In this document: piece after piece, positions 1 to 10,980 of the stretch
Layout: the number at the start of each line of letters is the position of its first letter
Numbering within the stretch: the first letter of the stretch is position 1
Assembly: GCA_011009095.1 (NCBI GenBank)
Contig: VTPC01000415.1
Span: 1 to 64,000 of the forward strand
Direction: 5' to 3'
Source of the DNA: Ignelater luminosus
Lineage: Eukaryota > Arthropoda > Insecta > Coleoptera > Elateridae
DNA length: 64,000 nt
The notes under the pieces: model-generated
The model's database searches: none
What the model was told of the DNA's origin: nothing
What the model saw: the letters and a program-made list of their open reading frames with translations, nothing else
Made by a program: the position numbers and the translations under genes

Positions 1-787
1 ACTAAACATAACCTCGATATGCGTTAGTAGTGCCATCTCTCTGACTTTGTACGGACTTTTCAAACGACCCTCGTAATGGACAAAATAAAATAGTTTTAAA
101 AGATTTCAGGAACAACTTACCTGACATAATTACGGTTCTTCTTTTCGTTTACAAAACGTTGCATTGGCGATGTTCTTCCTGTTCATTCATGTTGGACAGG
201 TCCAGTAGAGGTAAACATAAGAGTAGCAGAAGAAGAAACACTTCCTGAGCAAAGTACAACTCAGTAATTTACTATCGCCTTATGAATGAGAAACAACAGT
301 AAAACAAGATTCGGTTAGGTTCCGACCTGAGATCGGCCCACACCGTTTAGTCAGTCGTTTTCGCACTAAACTACTTTCAACTACTGTTATTCATTTTTAA
401 ATTCATTTTCTTGTTCCCTAGCGTTTCCCTATTAAAAAAATAAAAAAGAAGAATTTGTTACAATAAATTCGAAATTTTAAGCAGTCGAACAAAAGGTGTG
501 AACCAAGTCACGTTAATGCTGTGATTGAACTGCAAAATCAAAGACGTACAGGTACAACTAACAACGCCAATTAGCTCGAAATCGGTTTTATCTGAAAATT
601 AACGGCCGCCGACCCTGCAGGTTTTGTAATCCAGAAGAATGACAAATAAAACCAAAAATCCGAAAGCTAATCAGGTCCTCTTCAATTCTTAACAAAAAAA
701 TGCAGCTAGCACATTAACCCTTGATTCTATTCGCTCGCGCTATATGCTAGTAGGCCAAAAACTGGAGTTCTATTGGAGCTCTAAGCC
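1..787. other. Gene-free spacer
   Basis: AT-rich sequence with stops in all frames. I see no coding exon, RNA gene or recognisable element. Confidence 0.5.
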
Positions 788-1116
788 CCGGTCACATTAT
801 CAAATAATTTGATCAAACTTGACTGTCAGTCTAGAATGATGACGTCAAAACTGACAAACTCAAGTTTGTATCAAACTGAGCAGTCACACTATAGTTTGGT
901 CAAACTGTGAGGTTAAATAGCCGTATTTGCGGTGGTATTTACAAAAATACTGCGTTTTTAAATTTTGTGACGTTAGAAAATTAAATTAATTTACTATTTG
1001 TTTTACATTTTGTTGTTTTCTTATTTCTTATTCACTACTGACCACAAAAAAAAACTGTAATAATTATATTTTCACTATGAATAATAATTTTTAGAATAAT
1101 AATTAGTTATTATTTT

Positions 1117-1470
1117 CAACGAACTCCGAAGGAGTCGTTACTGAATTTGCGAAGTCTGTCTGTCTGTATGGCTGTATGTCTGTATGTATGTCTGCATTTT
1201 TTGTCAAATTCTAAAATTTTGACTTCAGATTTGGATTCTACATCAAAAACTGAAGACAACGTGGTATCTTCGTTTTTTGATAACTCTTCGGAAACATGGT
1301 CAATATGGCGGCCGAAAATTGGAGTTTTCAAAAATTTTCTTTTACTTTAGAATCGTATTCTACATCAAAAAATAAGACAACCATGTAGTTTTAGTTTTTT
1401 GATATCACCTCGGGAACATGGTCTAAATGGCTGCCGAAGTCTAAAAAAAGTAACAAAACGGAGTTCGTTG
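1117..1470. mobile_element. Nested short TIR element
   Basis: It lies inside the 788-1823 element. It starts with CAACGAACTCCG and ends with the exact inverse CGGAGTTCGTTG. Just inside the left end is a TGTCTGTATG-type simple repeat (1155-1195), followed by an imperfect tandem duplication. TAGTTAT occurs near both flanks but not directly at both ends, so the duplication is uncertain. Confidence 0.6.
1231..1438. repeat. Imperfect tandem duplication, about 86-88 bp units
   Basis: Unit 1 is about 1231-1316 and unit 2 about 1351-1438. Both contain ATTCTACATCAAAAA, then GTTTTTTGATA, then GGAACATGGT or GAAACATGGT, then TGGCNGCCGAA. They are separated by an AT-rich spacer. Confidence 0.6.
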
Positions 1471-1823
1471 TAGTTATGCTTTGCATTCCCAGATGTTTTA
1501 ATAATGTAATAATTCATTTTAATATCTGTGTATACAAACACCAGCAGGTGAGTTGGTATTATTTTGCAAAAATGAAAGATTAGCATTGAAGTAGAATGAA
1601 AATAAACGAAAAGCAATTCAAACACGAATAACCCGCTATAACCTTCTTGGCATCGCGTCTGCTTTACTATTTTCAAATTTAGCCAATCACGTAAGCCATC
1701 GCATTAAACTGACTGATGGATTTAGAAATGCCTCTAAAAAACTATTCGACCAAACTAATGGTATGACGTCACTGTTTCAGACTGATAGTCAAGTTTGATC
1801 AAACTGACTGATAGTGTGACAGG

Positions 1824-2528
1824 TTTTCAACTCCCAAAAATTGCTGTACGCGTCAGCGTCGGTGTCGCATGACTGTTTTTACAAGCTACATGCATACTAC
1901 GTACACGACAAATTAAATTATAAAACGACGAAGATTATCATCTAAATTTTGTACTAGAAAATGTGCATTTTAAACGGACAGGCTTTATTATTTATAGGCC
2001 CAACAAAGACCTTTTGATGATGTGCATAAAGTTAATTCGAACAAAATACCTGTTCAACTCTAGACACCAAAGTTTACTTTCTTGTTAGTCTTGCTACTTC
2101 GGCAACCAAAGCAGAGATCCCTCGGGATCGAATATTTGAAACACCAGTTCCTCTATTAATAATGTGCTTTTCAAATAAGAATTCCTTTTTACCAAATTTA
2201 TATTTTATTTAGCACTTTACCAAAGTTATCGTAGTCTGCTAGTATGAACCTAGCAAAAATGTAAACTACGCCATGGTGTATTAATTGTTTGAAAGCACAG
2301 GATGTTCACATGTCAGACAAAAAAAGGGCACTAAAAAATATTAAAAATTTGGTTTTTTTAAATTCAATTAGATAGTAACCAAGCAGAAAAAGATAACACC
2401 CGATGGTGCGGGTTTAGAATTTGTATCGATTTTACGAACTACGCCTACGGTTCCAATTTTATTAAATTTTAGTTATAGTAGGTATTAACTTTCTAATAGG
2501 TAGAAACGTATCAACACAGAAAGATGTA
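1824..2528. other. Gene-free spacer
   Basis: No open frame of note and no recognised repeat. Nothing supportable. Confidence 0.45.
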
Positions 2529-2554
2529 CGTAGTCAGGTCATAAGTTCTGTCCC

Positions 2555-2639
2555 TTTAGGCTGAAGAAGCTCCACGAGGAGCTTAAAACGGCCTCCCGCC
2601 TTCGGCGGGAATTTAACGATTGACTTGACTTGACTTGAC
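2555..2639 (+). mobile_element. 85-bp 5'-truncated retroposon with 13-bp TSD
   Basis: The 13-bp sequence TAAGTTCTGTCCC occurs at 2542-2554 and again at 2640-2652. Between the copies lie two small hairpins (AAGCTCC/GGAGCTT and CCCGCC/GGCGGG) and a tail of four TTGAC-type units (2619-2639). A target-site duplication with a short tandem 3' tail is the signature of LINE-driven retroposition. It sits in the left terminal repeat of the mariner, so it is younger than that insertion. Confidence 0.8.
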
Positions 2640-2859
2640 TAAGTTCTGTCCCAAGATAAAAGCAACACCCCATAAAACAAATGAAATCAAGAAACAAGAT
2701 TTTATTAGAATATGGACTATAATAGAACTATGAACACGTCAATTTAAATTTTATTCGAAATGCCCTCCACATGCTTGTACACAGACTTTTAATTTTTGAG
2801 GCCAGTTATCTATGGCAGCACGTACCATATTCATAGCAATATTGGCCACTGCTTTTACC

Positions 2860-3795
2860 AGAGACGCCTTCAGCTGCTTTAGATTCCTTTAGCTTGTAGA
2901 CCAGACTTTTTCCTCTAAATGTGACCAAATCTTATAGTCTAAGAGAGTAAGATCTGGACTTGATGAGGGTCAATTTTCATGTCTAATAATGTCGATATTT
3001 TGGCGACAAAACCATTCTTGCAAAGATTTTGCTTTGGGAGCTGGTCCTGAGTCCTGCTGAAAAACCCAGTGCTCATTCTTAAACATAGTGGTACTCGGAG
3101 ACTTTACAGTTCCCTCTAAAATGTCTTCTTGATGTACTTTAGCCCCAGTTTTTACGCCTTTTTGACAGAAATGAACTTGTGTGGCCCCCAAATAAGAAAC
3201 GCCCAATCAAACCATCACAGATGCCGGGTGATGACCTCGTTGAACAATAGCAACCTTTTTAGCAGCTTCAGAACTGCTATGAGCATACACTCTATCATTT
3301 TGCTTGTTAAAATGTTCTTCAATAGTAAAGAGTTTCTCATCTGTGAAAAGAATTTCTCGATGCTTGTTATCTGCGTACCGACGTAGAAGCAGTTTCGCTC
3401 TTTCTTGCCTATTTTTTTTTTAAACTTGAGGATGAAGATGGCCCTTTTTTCTACAATAAGCATGAAGATTGAGGTCCTCATTAATAACTCGCTTCAAGGA
3501 TTCCCTTGACAAGTTCATCTGCAAAGCCATCAACTTCTGTTTTCGTCTAGAATTTCGGAAAATACGAGCTTCAACAGCTTTATGACTGCTGGTGTTCGAA
3601 TAGTGCGAGGCCGACCAAAGCGTGGTTTGTCAGCAGCAGAGGAGACTTCAGTGTATTGGTTAATGGTGCGATAAACAAATTTCTGTGTGATTTTCAAATT
3701 TCTCAATAATTTAAAAATTGTTGTTGCTGAATGCCCACACCTGTGTAAAGCAATTACGGCAACACGATCTTCTTTTTTTACTCCACTCCATTATT
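2860..3795 (-). pseudogene. Mariner-family transposase relic, DD37D-type
   Basis: The reading frame is visible in pieces on the minus strand: a helix-turn-helix part around 3600-3790 (words such as HSATTIFKLLRN and FGRPRTIRTP), then FTDEKLFT near 3330-3350, then VSYLGATQVHF, then VFQQDSGPAPKAK near 3040-3065, and PSSSPDLTLLDY near 2910-2950. The three catalytic aspartates (FTDEK, QQDSG, TLLDY) remain, and the last two are 37 residues apart, which suits the maT branch of Tc1/mariner rather than classical DD34D mariner. The tryptophan codon before PSSSPDL is now TGA, and frameshifts occur upstream, so no active enzyme is possible. It would have acted in the nucleus on its own terminal repeats. 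Confidence 0.85.
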
Positions 3796-3909
3796 ATTTA
3801 ACAACCTATCACAGAACTATTGACACCTTTGTATTCTATTTGTTTTCAGCGTTACCTAAATCGTATAAAAAATAATAAAATCTAGGACAAAACTTATGAC
3901 TTGACTATG

Positions 3910-5811
3910 TAGAATGTATTAATAGAAGTTAATACTACATGCGGAGGAAATTCAATAAGTCATCAAAATCTAGAAATATTAAAGCAGTCCTGCCAAAAGA
4001 TTGTTTTGAAAATAACTAAGAAAAAAACACTTTAGATAAACAGAAAATATCTAGATTCTAGAGCATTACTGTATTAATGATTTTCGTGTATATTTGCAAA
4101 TAAGCCCATCATTTTCAACAATAATTCTCAATGCACAGTCTAGAACAACAAAAGACTACAACATTAAGAAACAAATAATATTTAGAATTATTAATATTTA
4201 TATTGAGCCTAATGTTGCTGAAGTATGCTGGTAGGTAATCACTAATCAGTTTCAAATAGAAATTTATTAATTTTTATGCAAGACTAGCGGTTGAAATAAG
4301 AACAACACTAGCATTTCTCTTTTTTCACTTTTTGCAGCAATTCTGAACGATACTGCTGTTAAGCTCTATGTAAAGTCGATTCCTTTGATAAGAAAGCTTA
4401 GTGTCAATGCCAGGATCTAAAACTGCCCGCGACAACTGTGAAATCTCCCATTTATATATCACCACATCTTTCCTTTGTGTTCCTGCATTCAAATATATAT
4501 ATGTGATGGATTTTATTATGTTTGCATTCACGCTGTATTGATATTATATCTACAAGTAGAGATCCGGCTTGTTTGTTGAAATAATATTATTTTGTCGACG
4601 ATTTTATATTTTAAACAAAACATATTTCAGTTCTTTTTCTTATTCTAACGTATCATTTAATTCAATCCACAACATAATAGATATTTTAACACCCATTTTT
4701 ATAAATTTTAATGTAGTGAGGGTATATTCCTGCAGTCGGTGCACACACAATTGAGAGAATGACGTTGAACGAACAACACATTACATATACCTATAAGGGC
4801 TGGAGATGCAGAGCAAGTACAATGGCACTTGAGAGTCGCTACCTAAGGCGAACGAGTACTTGAACCTTGCATACAGAGCCCCTATTGCATTGTTTGTAGG
4901 TTCCGTTTGTCCTAGCATATGGTGGAGAGCATGGGTAATGGTCCATGCTTCCACGGCGTATTGCTTACATTGTATTTGTTATTTTAAGAAATTACATACA
5001 ATTCCTTCTTCTGATTAGTTAAATCCGAAAGCAAAAGTGCCTTTCTTTTCTTTCTGAAGAATTCATGCTTGAACTGTTCGGTATTGTTTTGTTAACATTA
5101 CGTAATATTTTAGTATAAATTAAATAAGAAAACGAAAAAAATATTTTCCTCATTGTAAGTTGTTCATTTTTTAATAATGAAAATTTTGGAAATTTATTTA
5201 TAATAAATAATAATAATAAATTCAAAAAATCCATATATTATTGTCCACATTATTCGATAACAAGGACCCACACTTACCCATAGAGATGTCTTCATTACAA
5301 AAAAGGGAATGTGAAAGCAAAAGACGATCTAAAAGTTTCACCTGAGGGTTGCTCCTTCAATTTAATCTCGTTACTGAGTAAATTGTATTTGCTACTGCTA
5401 CTGGTTGCATAGATTCCTTCTTAAAGCCGCATAAATCAATTTAAAAAAAAATCTAAAGTGTTGTGAGTACGGTTGTCATGTTATCAATCTTGAAGTTGTC
5501 TTTGTCATTCTGATTCTGGTCACAATGTCGTTCTTAGAAAATACAGTTTACTTCATGTTAAAATGTAGTTCTTTCATTTATAAGATGATATCAGATGTGT
5601 TTGGTGTTATTTTATTATTTTTTAAATAATTATAAAGACATTAAAATGGTCACAGTCAAAAGTTTTTAATTTTGTCAAGTCAAAGAAAAAACTTATCTTA
5701 TCAAGCTTTATCTAAAGGAAAAGTCAAAAAAAAAGTTTTTTTTCTTTTCTTAGTCGTATTCAAAAAAAAAATAAAGAGAAAAGTAATCCAAGCGCTTATC
5801 ATCAATAAACG
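3910..5811. other. Gene-free spacer
   Basis: Mostly AT-rich. A GC-richer patch at 4790-4960 has a small palindrome (AGCATGG/CCATGCT near 4930-4955) but no coding sign. The last 150 bases may be 5' leader of the gypsy relic that follows. Confidence 0.4.
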
Positions 5812-6690
5812 ATGGTGGATCCAGATAATGGGCAGGCTGTACTGGATAAAGCCAATAAAAGTCAGAAGACACAAGTAAGCAATATTTCAACTGGTGACTG
5901 TAATACGGCTCATCTCAATTTAAATAGTCAGAATATGGCACATGAATGGAAAAAATGGTCAACTCGGTTTGCTGTTTACCTAAGAGCCACAAACTTGGAG
6001 AAAGAAAGTAAAAGTAGAAGAGTTGCGTTGTTATTGCATAACGTTGGGCCATCTGCTCATGATATTTTAGATTCTTGTAATTTTGACATTTAAGAAATAA
6101 AATATATGACGAATTGTTTAAAAAAATTTAAGATCATTTTACGCCAAAAACCAACTTGTCATTCGAACGTCACAATTTCTTTGTTAGAAGGCAAAAAGAA
6201 GGCGAGTCAATAGAAGAATTTGTTACAGTATTAAATAGCTTAAGTTTGACATACAAATTAGATAAACTCTTGTAAAAGATATATTTACTTGTGGATTTAG
6301 TGATAAATACGTGGCCATTAAACAAAAATTGATTGCAGAAGGTTCAATAGACCTCGACAAAGCTGTAAAGTTAGCAAAAATAATGTCACTGTCACAACTT
6401 CGCACATCACAGCTATCGTTTTCGTTAGTTACAAGCCAAGAAATTGTCGTTGCTATTTACAGTAAACAAAACCCAGGAAGATTTATTGAAAAGAGGGAAG
6501 AAGCCCTATGAGATCGTTCAATAACTATCATGCAAGAGGTAGATCGAAAAGTAAGTCAAGAGGGTCTAGTCCAGGTTCAGTACGACAACTTGTGCAAGAT
6601 GTGGTCAAATTCACAAATTTAAGTATACTGCAGCTCAGATGACCTGTTCATATTGTAAAAAGGTACATTTTTCCAGCATCACTTAACAAA
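5812..6690 (+). pseudogene. Gypsy-type LTR retrotransposon gag relic
   Basis: Fragments in shifting frames follow the order of a Gypsy gag. Near 5940-6060 there is EWKKWSTRFAVYLRATNLE followed by RRVALLLHNVG. Near 6190-6220 there is RRQKEGESIEEFV, and near 6290-6400 GFSDKYVAIKQKL then DLDKAVKLAKIMSL. At about 6588-6690 there is a degenerate zinc knuckle of the form C-x2-C-x3-H followed by C-x2-C-x3-H (CARCGQIH, then CSYCKKVH). Stops at 6091-6093 and near 6270, plus frame changes, disable it. No pol region or LTR pair is seen nearby, so this is a fragment. Confidence 0.75.
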
Positions 6691-7056
6691 TCGACATTTA
6701 TTTGTTTTGTGGACCTAATGCAAGCCTCCGACTGAGTGAAATTAGTAGACGTATTATAAACATTCTGAGGAAGATCGAAAGATAATATCGACAATAAGCA
6801 GCTAAACACGAACAATACAACATCCATAAAAGTAGGTAACGAAAAAACAAAAAAAAATACGGGTGGCGGATGGCGTAAGACAGGATGACAGTTTGAGTCC
6901 CATTTTGTTTAATCTCATCATGGACGAGATAATCACCGAAACTAAAGACGCTGGCAGAAGATATCGAATGGGATCAGAAAGGGTCAAAATTGTTTACTAT
7001 GCTGACGATGCCGTTTTAATATCAGAAGAAAAAAATGATTTGCAAATAATGCTGTA

Positions 7057-7930
7057 CAGTGTGTCCACATTTCGATGCTCACTATTGGGATCTCGGAAAT
7101 TGTAAGAGATACGAAGTCGGTTAAATTTACTTATGCTTTTGTTTTTTCAAAAAAGTTCACGGCTTACTAGATATTTGCTAAAAACAAAATTATCTTATTT
7201 TTTTAAGTGAAATATCTCAGCAACGAGCAAAGATAGAAAAGAACAGCAAAGAGGGTGTTTTAGAGAATTTACTCCGAAACACAAAAAAATTATTTTCGCA
7301 ATTGTCTTTTGTTTTACTTCGGCGGTGAAACGTAAAGCCAATTTTTTTCTAATGGAATGCCTACTTGATTTCCATATTACTGAACTGCACGCCTTAAATG
7401 CTTTTTAGTGATGCATGGTTTAACATAATTATTCTTTTGTTTTATCGAATTATGGAGTGAAAATCATTTTTCATCATAGTGTGCCAAGACATCTAACACA
7501 CAAAGTCGTGGAGTTTTATCAAAGAAATTCATTTATTATGCAAAAATTGCTAAAACAATATAAATCCGCTTTTATAGGGCATTGCTGCCTATTTCATGAT
7601 ATCTGTGAATGGTCAGTAAAGTATCTTAAAAACGTCTTTTGTTTTGTTTTAGCAATTGTTACATAACAAATGTAATTTATCTGACAAAAATCAATGATTT
7701 TCATATGTTTAAAGCCATGGCACACTAAGTGGGAAATGCTTTTTATTTAAAAAAAAATAAGATAATTTCGTTTTTAGCAAAAATCTAGTAACCCGTGAAC
7801 TTTTAAAAAAAAAACAAAAGCATAAGTAAACTGACCTCCAAAATAGCCAATTTTTTTCTAATTTAACTGACTTTGTATCTCTTACAATTTCCGAGATCCC
7901 AGTAGTAAGCATCGAAATGTGGACACACTG
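7057..7930. mobile_element. MITE family A, copy 1 (874 bp)
   Basis: TA at 7055-7056 and 7931-7932 flank inverted ends of about 70 bp that begin CAGTGTGTCCACATTTCGAT and run through GGATCTCGGAAATTGTAAGA. No transposase is present. It is inserted in the reverse transcriptase reading frame of the 6858-9383 LINE. A second copy lies at 32114-32948 in the opposite orientation and a diverged relative at about 10601-10980. TA duplication and ends point to a Tc1/mariner-type source. Confidence 0.9.
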
Positions 7931-8191
7931 TATAAATTTGAACTAACTGCAAAAAAGTTCAATATGATCATTTCTGTACAGAAAACAGAATCTCTCACCA
8001 TTTTCAAAAAACCCCAACGATGTAAACTGCTCATATATAACCAGCCTGCCAATCATGTAATGAAATTTAAATACCTCAGGATGAACATCACAAGTAACAG
8101 AAATATAAGAGAAGAGGTGAAACACCAAACCACCAAAGCGGCCCCAACATCTGGTTTCCTAAGAGACATTATTTTGAGAAACAAATATATA

Positions 8192-9113
8192 CAGGGTGTC
8201 TCCAAATGGTTGGGACATGGCTTAACGGCAGACTCCTGGGATAAAAATATGAAGATTTAACCCAACTTACCTATATCCAAAATCGTCTCGTTAAGTTTGT
8301 ACAAGGCATCAAGGTTTTTTGAAAAAAAATTAATTTTGCCTATAAAAATAGAAGGCTTTGATCGATTTTTATAATTTTTGGTATGGCATGTTTTGTGACT
8401 ATAAGTCACGTTTCGAGATGGTTTTGGTCTTCATCAATAAGTTGTAAGTTTATTAAACAAAAATGCCGCAGCACAAGTTTGTTGATAACATTTTAGTGCC
8501 TAGACTGAGAACTTTCAATTTTTTTTTCCAAAAAGATACTTTCTTTAGAAACATTTTTTGTATCTTTGTAATTTTTGATAACGCCTAAGGTTTATCCGCA
8601 CAAAAATAAAATCTGATCTGATGATGATGCTTTTTTGATGGGAATAATCTAGAAATAATCTAGTTAGCCGGAATACCTATCTTAAAATGGCAAATCAGTA
8701 TCATTTATGTGTTACATGTCAAAATGACAGAAATTTAATGTGGTAAAAATTAAGTAATTAGTTTAGCATTTTTTTGTTGTAATTTTAGACTAGTTATCAC
8801 TAATAAACTTTTCATTACATGCGATGTCATAACCTTAAGTTATCCAAAAATTACAAAGATACAAAAAATGTTTCTAAAGAAAATATCGCCAAATTTGTAC
8901 TGCGGCATTTTTGTTTAATACATTTACAACTTACTGATGAAGACCAAAACCATCTCGAAACGTGACTTAGAGTCACAAAACATGCCATACCAAAAATTAT
9001 AAAAATCGATCAAAATTTTTAATTTTGGATAGAGGTACGTTAGGTTAAATCTTCTTATTTTTATCCCAGGAGTGTGCAGTTAAGCTATGTCCCAACCTTT
9101 TAGAGACATCCTG
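8192..9113. mobile_element. Foldback element family B, copy 1 (922 bp)
   Basis: TA at 8190-8191 and 9114-9115 flank ends CAGGGTGTCTCCAAATGGTT and its inverse. The inverted arms are not confined to the ends. Long stretches such as GTTTCGAGATGGTTTTGGTC (near 8410) recur inverted near 8950, so most of the element can fold into one long imperfect hairpin. It interrupts the same LINE as copy A1. A second copy is at 47641-48438. Confidence 0.9.
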
Positions 9114-9383
9114 TATAACAACCAAATAAAAAAATCAATCACCGGCTACACCCTAGTGGATAGAAAAACCAACGAGGAAATAAGACAGATATGTGAAATT
9201 GGGTATGTAGTAAGATGGGTGAAAAACAGAAGAAGATCGAACACATCCAGACTCCCAGGAAGACCCCCAAAGAGATGACTTGAGTGCTGAACATTGGCAT
9301 CTCAATAATAAAAAAATGAAGGCTATAGCTGCAAAATAACAAGACCAAATCCTACAAAAAGTGGAAGAAGAAGAAGAAGAAGA

Positions 9384-9930
9384 GAAACCCTGAATAGTAC
9401 GCAGACTAGCCTATGTCCTTTCCCGGGCTGATTTAACAGTTTATACTTCTAGCAAGTTTTGAAAAATCTGTAAATTTGTAAACAATTTTGAGGAATAGTG
9501 ACATACCGTACCTTAAAAAATCATATTCCGCTAAAAAGTTTCTACAGAAGGATAATTAACACTTCAGCTATGTGGGAAATAATCAATAGTAACAAGAAAG
9601 AGACTCTAGAACTTGAAATTAACTCTTCCCAAGCAATCATACCGTTTCGTCACCTAATCATCAATTTTTTATTGGTTACGACCATTGAAGACACTAACAA
9701 TATTTTATTTTATGTCGTGACCTGTTTCTAATAGAAGCTTTACTCTAGTAAGGAAAGCAAGGAAAAATTGCAAATGGCAGGTTGTAGCATTGACAGAAGA
9801 AATGTGAGATTTTTTTAAATCTTTCATAATCAAATCTAATTTATAGTCTCTTTCAATAGATCTAAAATGACGTGAAATGTCGAAACAAGATTGTACGTGC
9901 CATTGTTACTATTATTACAAGATTTCTATG
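9384..9930. other. Gene-free spacer
   Basis: Sequence after the LINE tail. I see no exon or repeat I can name. Confidence 0.4.
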
Positions 9931-10386
9931 TATATCTTATCTCATTTCTATAATTCCAATCCATTTCAAATGTTTAGGGTTTTAGTTGCATGCACTATTA
10001 TACCCCAAACTTATTTATGTTAGTGTCACTATTTTTAGTTACACATTTCTCACTAGAAAATCTTCTGTCAAACGAATGTCATATGTTAAAATAATGTTAA
10101 AATGCAGTAAATTCGTTTTTATGTGCAAATCAGTTTGATTACAATTAATATTAAAGTAATAAACACAAAAAATAAATTTTTATTCCAAATAATAAACCAA
10201 CAACAAAAGGTAACTTAACGAAATGCAAACATTTACTTTTTCAGAATGACAATCTAACCTCTGATTTTAAATAAAAACAAATAACAATATTGTCAACATT
10301 TCTCAATGAAAAACTCTAGTGCTTCAAAGGTTTTGTTACCAACACAATAAAAATTTAACAGGAATTATAGAAAGGAGATAAACTAT
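9931..10386. mobile_element. MITE family C, copy 1
   Basis: The ends are CTTATCTCATTTCTATAATTCC and, inverted, GTTTATCTCCTTTCTATAATTCC, with TA-rich flanks. The interior matches 38329-38766 almost base for base over long runs (for example CAAATGTTTAGGGTTTTAGT), so this is a dispersed family. No coding capacity. Confidence 0.85.
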
Positions 10387-10600
10387 AGATCTTACAAATA
10401 CTTACCTGGTTCGATATCTTCATCAGAAATGAAGATTTATTGGAACTTATTTTCATATCTCTGAAACATGTAGTTTTGATATAGGTTTATACTGAAAATA
10501 ACATTAATTGTCAATATTTCAATAAATACGATATCTCGCAGATTGCCTGAAAGGCCTACCACGCTTGAGCCCGTCGTAGCTCTGCTCGGTCGGTTCTGTT

Positions 10601-10980
10601 AACGTACAGGATGATAATAACTTCGATTTTTCTTACCATTGTCATTGAGATCTCGTAAACCGTAAGATATACAAAGTTGTCTCTTTTAGGGGCCAGTTTA
10701 TTGGTGTTTTTGTTTCTTCAAACAGATTCGTCTACTAGATATTCGCTAAAAACGAAAATATCCGATTTTCTTTAAAGACTAACTATTCTATAGGAACATA
10801 AAGTATAAGAAAATGCTAAGAAGGGAGTTTTAGATAATCTGACATAGAACAAAAAAAGTCTTGCGATTATTTTTTGTTTTTTATACGGAACAGAACGTAA
10901 TCACTTTTTTTTAAATGAAACATCACTTGATTTTGATGCTCCTATCTAATAGTTTTTTTAAAATGCTTTGTAACGATCTA
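10601..10980. repeat. Diverged MITE family A relative
   Basis: Order and spacing follow the left half of family A: a terminal-like start TACAGGATGATAA, then GATCTCGTAAACCGTAAGATA, then CTACTAGATATTCGCTAAAAAC, then a GGGAGTTTTAGA block. Many substitutions and no matching right end; an old or truncated copy. Confidence 0.55.

Larger units (their letters stand above)
788..1823. mobile_element. Non-autonomous TIR element, about 1.04 kb
   Basis: The two ends are imperfect inverted repeats of about 65 bp. The left arm runs inward from CCGGTCACATTATCA and the reverse complement of the right end reads CCTGTCACACTATCA. Both arms share TTTGATCAAACTTGACT, then CAGTCT, then GACGTCA. No transposase is encoded. 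I could not find a convincing target-site duplication, so the superfamily is left open. It hosts a second, nested element. Confidence 0.75.
2529..3909 (-). mobile_element. Mariner (maT-like) DNA transposon, dead copy
   Basis: TA dinucleotides at 2527-2528 and 3910-3911 flank terminal inverted repeats of about 26 bp. The left end begins CGTAGTCAGGTCATAAG and the reverse complement of the right end begins CATAGTCAAGTCATAAG. Subtracting the retroposon nested at 2555-2639 and its duplicated site leaves about 1.28 kb, the normal mariner length. The interior carries a broken minus-strand transposase. Confidence 0.88.
6858..9383 (+). mobile_element. Non-LTR retrotransposon (RTE-like) 3' half, split by two MITEs
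   Basis: Three collinear pieces belong to one reverse transcriptase. Piece 1 (6858-7056) has GVRQDDSLSPILFNLIMDEI and the catalytic box YYADDAVLISEE. Piece 2 (7933-8191) has FELTAKKFNMIISVQKTESL and VMKFKYLRMNITS. Piece 3 (9116-9383) has DRKTNEEIRQICEI and RLPGRPPKR, then a GAA tandem tail at 9364-9383 typical of a LINE 3' end. Removing the element and one TA between pieces 1 and 2 restores the frame. Between pieces 2 and 3 part of the connection domain is also missing. The 5' end is truncated at about 6858. Assignment to the RTE clade rests on the C-terminal wording and is tentative. Confidence 0.85.

Noticed and set aside
1116-1676. Several 60-100-codon open frames around the first TIR element
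   Set aside because: They read through simple repeats and inverted ends, have no family resemblance and overlap on both strands.
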